Shown in pieces: positions 57,756-64,000 of a stretch of 64,000 nt of DNA. The translations under genes and the position numbers were made by a program. The DNA is taken from assembly GCF_029784135.1 (NCBI RefSeq), contig NC_073746.1, positions 249,311,494-249,375,493 of the forward strand, given 5' to 3'. The stretch comes from Toxorhynchites rutilus septentrionalis (Eukaryota > Arthropoda > Insecta > Diptera > Culicidae). The notes beneath the pieces were generated by a model. The model saw only the letters and a program-made list of their open reading frames with translations. It did no database searches and was not told where the DNA came from. Within the stretch, counting starts at the first letter, position 1. Every line of letters begins with the position of its first letter.

Positions 57756-58379
57756 CCATTCCATGTCAAACCGATATATTGGTTCTCAGATTTTTGTGGG
57801 AAGTGGAAAATTTGTTATTTGTTTTTTGTTTGTGCCCGACACGGGATACTTCCTATTGGGATGCAGCTGACCATTAATCAGCAACGCCCCCCTAGTCTGT
57901 ACCCCATATCTAGCATGGTGCGTCTTCCCGACTCGAGGAATCCAAGATAGAATGGTCACTAGCCGGCGCAAACATCAGCTCGTGTAGAGTTGTCATGAGC
58001 GGTACAACCTTTGGCTCTTGTTGAATGATCAGTGGACTGCACAACCTTTGGCCCATGTATCTGTAAAGAGTGAGTGTATGTTTTGCCGCGACTAAGTAAA
58101 AGTATATAGATCGGATAGGAGGGATATGAAACAGGGACACAACGAAGGAAACATCATTAAACGTTGACATCGGCGTTTCTGAGGAACTGAGGAATTGTTT
58201 TTAATTTTTTCATGTTTCCATAGTGTACTACACGTCGTACTAACACGTTTTGGTAGGTTAGAGGCGAATGAACTGAAAAGTTTAAAGCCTCTTTAATCCA
58301 ACATCATCATCATCATCATTTTGGTAGGAAAGCGCTCCCTGACTGGGACTGACAATAACAAAAATAAAAAATAAAAAAT

Positions 58380-58534
<155 letters not shown>

Positions 58535-59321
58535 CCATTCCATGTCAAACCGATATATTGGTTCTCAGATTTTTGTGGGAAGTGGAAAATTTGTTATTTG
58601 TCGCAAACCATTAGACCCGTATTTTTTTTTTGTTAGGGTGACCATTTCCATTTTAGGGTGGTCCGAAAAATCAACTTTTTCACTTTTTTCAAAAATTCAT
58701 AACTTTTGAACTACTGAAACGATTTAAATGATCGATATATCAAATTAAAGCTTATGAGCTAGTTATTCCTGGAAAAATGCTACGCTTGCAAAAATTTCAG
58801 GTTTTGGTTTTTTTTAACCAAAATATTAATTTTTATCAAGGCTCATATGGCGTCAACCTGACGGGGCCTATATTTCGATAATGTTTGCCTTATAACTATG
58901 TTAGTAATATGTAACCGATTACTCGCGGTTGGCTCGAGGTTAGTTTTACAAGTGTTTTCGTAATTGTGATGTTGCTGTCTCCAATGCTCTGTACGTGTGC
59001 CCGACACGGGATACTTCCTATTGGGATGCAGCTGACCATTAATCAGCAACGCCCCCCTAGTCTGTACCCCATATCTAGCATGGTGCGTCTTCCCGACTCG
59101 AGGAATCCAAGATAGAATGGTCACTAGCCGGCGCAAACATCAGCTCGTGTAGAGTTGTCATGAGCGGTACAACCTTTGGCTCTTGTTGAATGATCAGTGG
59201 ACTGCACAACCTTTGGCCCATGTATCTGTAAAGAGTGAGTGTATGTTTTGCCGCGACTAAGTAAAAGTATATAGATCGGATAGGAGGGATATGAAACAGG
59301 GACACAACGAAGGAAACATCA

Positions 59322-62300
59322 TTAAACGTTGACATCGGCGTTTCTGAGGAACAGGTATAGATGAAGCAGAAGATCAGGATCACGGCTACCTAAGATATCC
59401 CGGACGGGGATATCCGATTGTCTGCCTTTTGCTCTCAGTGCTCTAGAGAGCTGAGAGCGAGCAGCATGGAACCGGATACAGGACCAGTCAATATGCTCGA
59501 TGTCGTGGTAGCCATCGCCACAATCACAAAGAAAGAAAGCGAGTCCGCTTTCTCATTCCCCGGAATCGAGCAATGAGAGGGAACCCACGCTAAGGTAATC
59601 TTGAATAATTTTTCGACCAAAACACTCAATAGATGTCTTATTCTTGTTAGGAAATAAGATGAGCGTTTATCAAATTTCATTGAGCGGATTGCCTCTATTG
59701 AGCTGAGACTGTCTGAAAAAATAAAATAATGGTCGATGGGCAGCGTTTCAATGATCCCTAGAGCATAGTATATCGCACCTATTTCAGCGACATACACGGA
59801 ACAAGGATCTTTGAGTTTGAAAGAGGCACTGGAATTTTCATTGAAGATGCCGAAGCCAGTGGACCCGTTTATGAATGAACCGTCAGTAAAGAACATTTTA
59901 TCAGATCTAACTTTCCCATATTCTGCCGAAAATATCGGCGGAATAGAATCGGAGCGTAGGTGATCTGGGATTCCATGGATTTTTTGTCGCATGGACAGAT
60001 CAAAATTGACAGAGGAATTGCAAAAGTATGGGAAGCAAACTTGGTTGGAGATGCCCGGTGAAGGGTGCACTTCATGAGTATGGAAATCATGGTACAAAGA
60101 CATAAAACTTGAGGAGTCAGTTGGAGTAGATTTTCGAAGTTATCAATCACCAAAGGATTCATGATCTTACAACGGATGAGAAATCTGTAGGATAATTCTG
60201 TGAACCGAAGAGTAAGCGGGGGTACTCCTGCGAAGACTTCGAGACTCATCGTATGTGTCGAATGCAAACACCCCATTGCTATACGCAAGCAACGATATTG
60301 TATTCTCTCCAACTTGAGAATATGAATCCTGGCAGCTGATCGGAAGCAAAAACTGGAATATTCTAACACTGATAATATCGTTGTTTTGTACAACTGAATG
60401 AGATCTCCTGGATGAGCGCTCAACCATGTTCCGGTTCTTGTTTGGAGAAAATTGATTCTTTGCTGGCATTTCTGTTTCAAATACGCAATGTGTATTCCCC
60501 AGGTACATTAAGAGTCAAAATATTCTCCAAGGTATGTGAAAAACATCGAGTACCTGATCGTTTTGCCGGATAGGTAAAGCTGGAATTGGGCGGGTTCGTG
60601 CTTCCTAGAAGAAACGACCATTTCGGTTTTCTTCGTAGATAATTCGATACCCAGCTTGAGAGCCCACGTGAACAGGTTGTTCAGGGTATCTTGCAAGGAT
60701 TTTTGCAGAACGGCGGGATTAGTACCCGTGATGGAAATAACTTCATCGTCTGCAAGTTGTCTCAGTGTGCAGTTTCTAGTTAGAAAACCATCCATATCAT
60801 TGACGTGAAAACTATACAAGAGGGGGCTTGGGCAGGAGCCTTGTGGTAGGCCCATAAAACTGTATCGAGAAGATTTCAAGCTGCCATGATTGAAAAACAT
60901 GTGCTTTTCTGTCAGTAAATTGTACAGGAATTTATTTAGAATTGGCGTCCACGATTATGAAGTTTCTCTGAGAGAATTTCCATGGAAACTGAATCAAATG
61001 CCCCTTTGATATCGAGAAAAACGGAAGCCATTTGTTCTTTGCGAGCAAATGCGATTAGGATTTCAGAAGATAGCAGCGCGAGACAATCGTTCGTCCCTTT
61101 ACCTCGGCGGAAGCCAAACTGCGTATTTGACAGCAAATTGTTCGTTTCAACCCACTTGTCCAAACGAAGTCATAACATTGCAATCGGCCTATACGAATTG
61201 TGAGTACTCATAGCGGTCTCCCTTGACAAACCATTGACTTTCGCCAATATCCACGCTTTTTTGCTTTAATCAGACCTTTTAGTTTGGCTTCTAGAGCTTG
61301 GTACTTCCGAAACCATTCCACTAATCCAGTCTTCCTGATTTTTTTGGAAAGTGGATGATTTTTCAAGGTAGACCTTTGAAAACTCCTTGTCCCACCAAAG
61401 TGATGGAGGACGACGTCGGAAAGTGATAGCAGAAACACGTTTCTTTTGAGCTTGAAGTGCGCTTTTGTACATCAAACTCGATATAAAGTTATACTCTTCG
61501 AGTGGAGGAAGTTCATGCATTGAAACAAGTGCTTTAGATATTATTTCTGCAAATTTTCTCTAGTCAATATTTTTCGTGAGGTCATACGCAATATCGACTG
61601 ACTCACGAGAACTTGATTCATTGATTCACTTGATTCACTTGATCGATAACATTATTGGCAACATTAACATTATTACCGGGCGGATCCTGGATTACTTTCC
61701 ACGTGCAATCCAGGGATAACGAAGAAGAGCAAAGTGATGTGTCTAGCATGTTTGCCCGTGCAGGAAGGTTGGCTATTCTAGTTGCTTCCCCAGTATTCAA
61801 AACTGTCAATTTGATGTTGTCGCACAGGTCATAGATCAAAGTGACACGGTTGTCATCGTAGAGTGATCCCCATGCTGTTCCATGGGAGTTGAGGTCACCT
61901 AAGATTAGCCGCGGCTCCGGCAATGCCTCGATTATATCGAAAAACTGATGTCGGTCGACCATAGTTCTTGGAGGAATATATATCGAGGCAATGCAGAGGT
62001 CTTTGCCATTGATTTGTGTGTGGCAAGCGACAACTTCAATGCCTGTCATCGATGGGAGAGTGACTCTATAGAAGGAGTGACATTTTTTGATTTTTTGATG
62101 TTGAAATCGTGGAAATTCAGCTCGTCGGCTGAAGAAAGCCATGTTTCACAGAGGGAAAATACACCACAGTTAGAACTATGAATTAAAAATTTAATGGGGA
62201 TGACGCTTCTGCAATTCCACTGTATTACAGTGGTCAAATCCTTGACCTCTTGCACTGAATCAGGCATCGAGGGAAATGAACGCTGCTAAAAACCACATTT

Positions 62301-62640
62301 TTCTTTCAAAAATGTTCTCACAATCGGAAGCAAACATAATACTATGCTTTTAAGAGGTTCATTTATATTTCAAGCATTTAAAATGTTGTCCACCAGGTCA
62401 GAAAGGGCAAGCAGACCAGATTGTAGCTGTTGCCTTGACCGCGAAAATGGAACAGACGGGCTGGGTGCTGCTCCGGGAAGTGCTGAGGACCCCTGGTGCG
62501 TAGAAGAACCGCGTAAACCAGGAGGTACTTGCATCGGTCTATCCTCAGCTCGTTCGATTTGAGGTTTCATTACAACTTGGGAAGTTTCGGTCTTCAAAAC
62601 CATTAAGCATTTCAAGTTATTATTACAGAGTGTCCGAAAT
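59322..62640 (-). pseudogene. Decayed I-like LINE (end of ORF1, ORF2)
   Basis: Minus-strand pieces in order: the C-terminus of an ORF1 (62615-62370); an endonuclease (VIQWNCRSV, then LILGDLNSHGTAWGS, 62267-61618); reverse transcriptase pieces (FGFRRGKGTND; LPQGSCPSPLLY; LADDEVI where Y/F-A-D-D is expected); an RNase H (FFTDGSFINGSTGFGIF, FSDSLSSIEAI, AWVPSHCSIPGNEKAD); a zinc knuckle (CDCGDGYHDIEH) and a C-terminus RNADVNV with stop at 59322. Many stops and frameshifts. Its 3' UTR reaches about 58830 and its 3' part is duplicated at 57.8-58.2 kb. It is not the same subfamily as the intact LINE at 30358-35402. Confidence 0.85.
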
Positions 62641-62765
62641 ATGATTCGGAGCGATAAAACCGTTCAAAAATATATACAAAATGTTTCTTGGATCCACTGT
62701 ATTTGGTATCTTTATTGGCTTCCATAAAGATGTTGAGGAATTGGCTGCAATACACTACATGGGCT

Positions 62766-63760
62766 GAAAAGTTCCGGGATTTTTGAGGAAAACAATCGTT
62801 TTTTGGGCAAAGCTGTATTTATGCCTCAACATAGTTTCATTCACCTAGTATAGCGAGTTTCTAACATTTGGATTCCCTTTCTGTAGTATGAAACGTTTAA
62901 GTCGTCGAAATATGCCTCAGTGCCACTCTGTTTGAGATGGGCGAGCGCTCACGAGCCGATCATTTGAGCAGGTTCGTCTGAACGAGCGTACGATCCATGG
63001 TTCTTTATAAATAACCAAGGTTCAAAAAAGAGCCACGGCTCAAAAAAGCCGCTTTTCAAAAGAGTCTCGGCTCAAAAAAGTGCCGCGGTTAAAAAAAAGC
63101 CGCTTTTCGGAAGAGTTTCGGCTCAAAAAAGAGCTGCGGTTCAAAAAAGAGCCGCTTTTCGAAAGAGTCTCGACTCAAAAAAGAACCGTGATTCAAAAAA
63201 GAGCCGCTCAAATGAACCGGCTCGTATCAATGAACGAGCGGCTCTGAGCCGCTCACTCAAATGAACCGTTTTGGCCACCTCTACACTCTGCAGACTGCTT
63301 ATAGGACTCAAAAGTGTGGTAATGAATCCACGTTTCATCCATTGTCACAAAACACCGAAAGAAGTCCACTCAATTACGCCAAACCGGCTGTTGAATCATC
63401 AACGCGCCGCTGTTTTTGGTTAACGGTCCCAGGCGGCAAACGCGGTACCCATTGCGCGGATAGCTTTTTCATGTCCAAAATGTCATGCAAAATATGTCCC
63501 ACTCGTTCTTTCGAAATGCCTACGGCCTCAGATAACTCGCGTAACTTCCCTTTACGATCGTTCAAAACAAGTCGATGCACTTGTTTTACGATTTCTGGAT
63601 GCGTAGCCTCTTTTGGCCTTCCAGAGCGAGGTGCATCTGCGGTGCTTGTACGACCCATTTTAAACTCACTAAATCACGGATAAACTGTTGTTCTCAAAGG
63701 AGAATAAGTGGAATAACATTCCGTCAACCATTGCATTGATTGCTCAGGAGTTTTTCCCAT
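62766..63760 (-). pseudogene. Mariner transposase relic split by a hAT-type MITE
   Basis: N-terminal part on the minus strand: KTPEQSMQWLTECYSTYSPL, then FSEFKMGRTSTADAPRSGRP, EIVKQVHRLVLNDRKGKLRE, VGISKERVGHILHDIL and WVPRLPPGTVNQKQRRVDDS; then shifted QWMKRGFITT, a relic of the VTMDETWIH block with the first catalytic Asp. After the MITE (62931-63282) the C-terminal DDLNVSYYRKGIQMLETRYT follows. The DDE centre between them is missing. Multiple stops. A possible right terminus AAAAGTTCCGGGA lies at about 62771. Confidence 0.8.
62931..63282. mobile_element. hAT-type MITE, about 352 bp, with internal tandem units
   Basis: Inserted in the mariner relic with an 8-bp near-duplication (CCACTCTG at 62923-62930, ACACTCTG at 63283-63290). 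The right terminus read inward is TAGAGGTGGCCAAAACGG; the left, TTTGAGATGGGCGAGCG, is a diverged copy, both of the TAGAGGTGGGC type seen in hAT elements. At 63015-63200 about three units of 55-60 bp built from GGCTCAAAAAAG(A)GCCG blocks are arrayed. It carries no gene. Confidence 0.75.
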
Positions 63761-63871
63761 AAAAAAAAATGTTTGATCAAAATACAATTTTTTTTTTCCA
63801 TTTACTATACGAAGGCTCAGGTAGTGACACTTAAACAACTGTAGCTTGTGAACAAGTAAACGAAATGTTAT

Positions 63872-63924
63872 AGAGGCGAATTAACTTCAAAGTTTAAAGC
63901 CTCCTAAAAACAAAGAAGGAAGGA
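63872..63924 (+). mobile_element. Hairpin-only retroposed insertion, 53 bp
   Basis: AGAGGCGAATTAACTTCAAA, then GTTTAAAGCCTCC, TAAAAACAAAG and a GAAGGAAGGA tail, flanked by the exact 12-bp duplication ACGAAATGTTAT (63860-63871 and 63925-63936). Nothing but the hairpin and tail is present. Confidence 0.85.
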
Positions 63925-64000
63925 ACGAAATGTTATGAAAATAGACATAAGCTAGTGAGAGATGAGCCTTTCGAAATTAAGCTTGTTCATATATAGTGGC

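Overview
The window is nuclear DNA of an insect, most probably a culicine (Aedes-like) mosquito. The reasons are AT-rich sequence with short GT-AG introns, two tandem insect-type EcKinase-like (CHK/EcKL) genes, a Fer3 bHLH gene, an env-bearing Ty3/gypsy errantivirus, DD37E Tc1/mariner transposons (a type known from mosquitoes) and a very high load of nested transposons. No bacterial-type feature, CRISPR array or convincing functional tRNA or rRNA gene was seen.

Host genes, all on the minus strand: (1) positions 1-1097, the 5' part of an EcKinase-like gene running off the left edge. (2) Positions 11244-29910, a complete second EcKinase-like gene of five exons (about 424 aa). Its first intron is 17.2 kb and holds an errantivirus, two DD37E transposons inside an older mariner, SINEs and MITEs. 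(3) Positions 35592-50147, a complete three-exon gene for a Fer3/FERD3L-type bHLH transcription factor (about 180 aa). Its bHLH domain is split by a 6.5-kb intron, and the first intron is 7.4 kb. It was found by joining exons, because no single open frame shows it.

Mobile DNA from left to right: a decayed Tc1 element with a nested LINE fragment (3950-5762), a pogo-like relic (6521-7735), a 2.0-kb non-autonomous TA-flanked element (8938-10939), an errantivirus with 300-bp LTRs, intact pol and env and one stop in gag (12565-19719), DD37E transposons in opposite orientation (20484-21780 broken, 21886-23183 intact), a tRNA-type SINE (25102-25595), a full-length I-like LINE with 12-bp target duplication (30358-35402), histone H2B and H2A pseudogenes (36.8-38.1 kb), a foldback, several MITEs, an apparently intact hAT transposon inserted in a Tigger/pogo relic (52335-55024), a decayed LINE with a segmental tandem duplication at its 3' side (57.5-62.6 kb), and a mariner relic split by a hAT-type MITE (62.77-63.76 kb).

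The most interesting signal is a small retroposed module. A hairpin (AGAGRC ... GYCTCT, with a paired change between copies) plus a simple-repeat tail forms the 3' end of the intact LINE, the 3' end of four SINE-like copies of about 200 bp with one shared 5' end, and the whole of three tiny insertions of 44-61 bp with 10-12-bp target duplications. This suggests that the hairpin and tail alone are enough to be mobilised by the LINE machinery. Products were recognised by eye from motifs. No database search was run.
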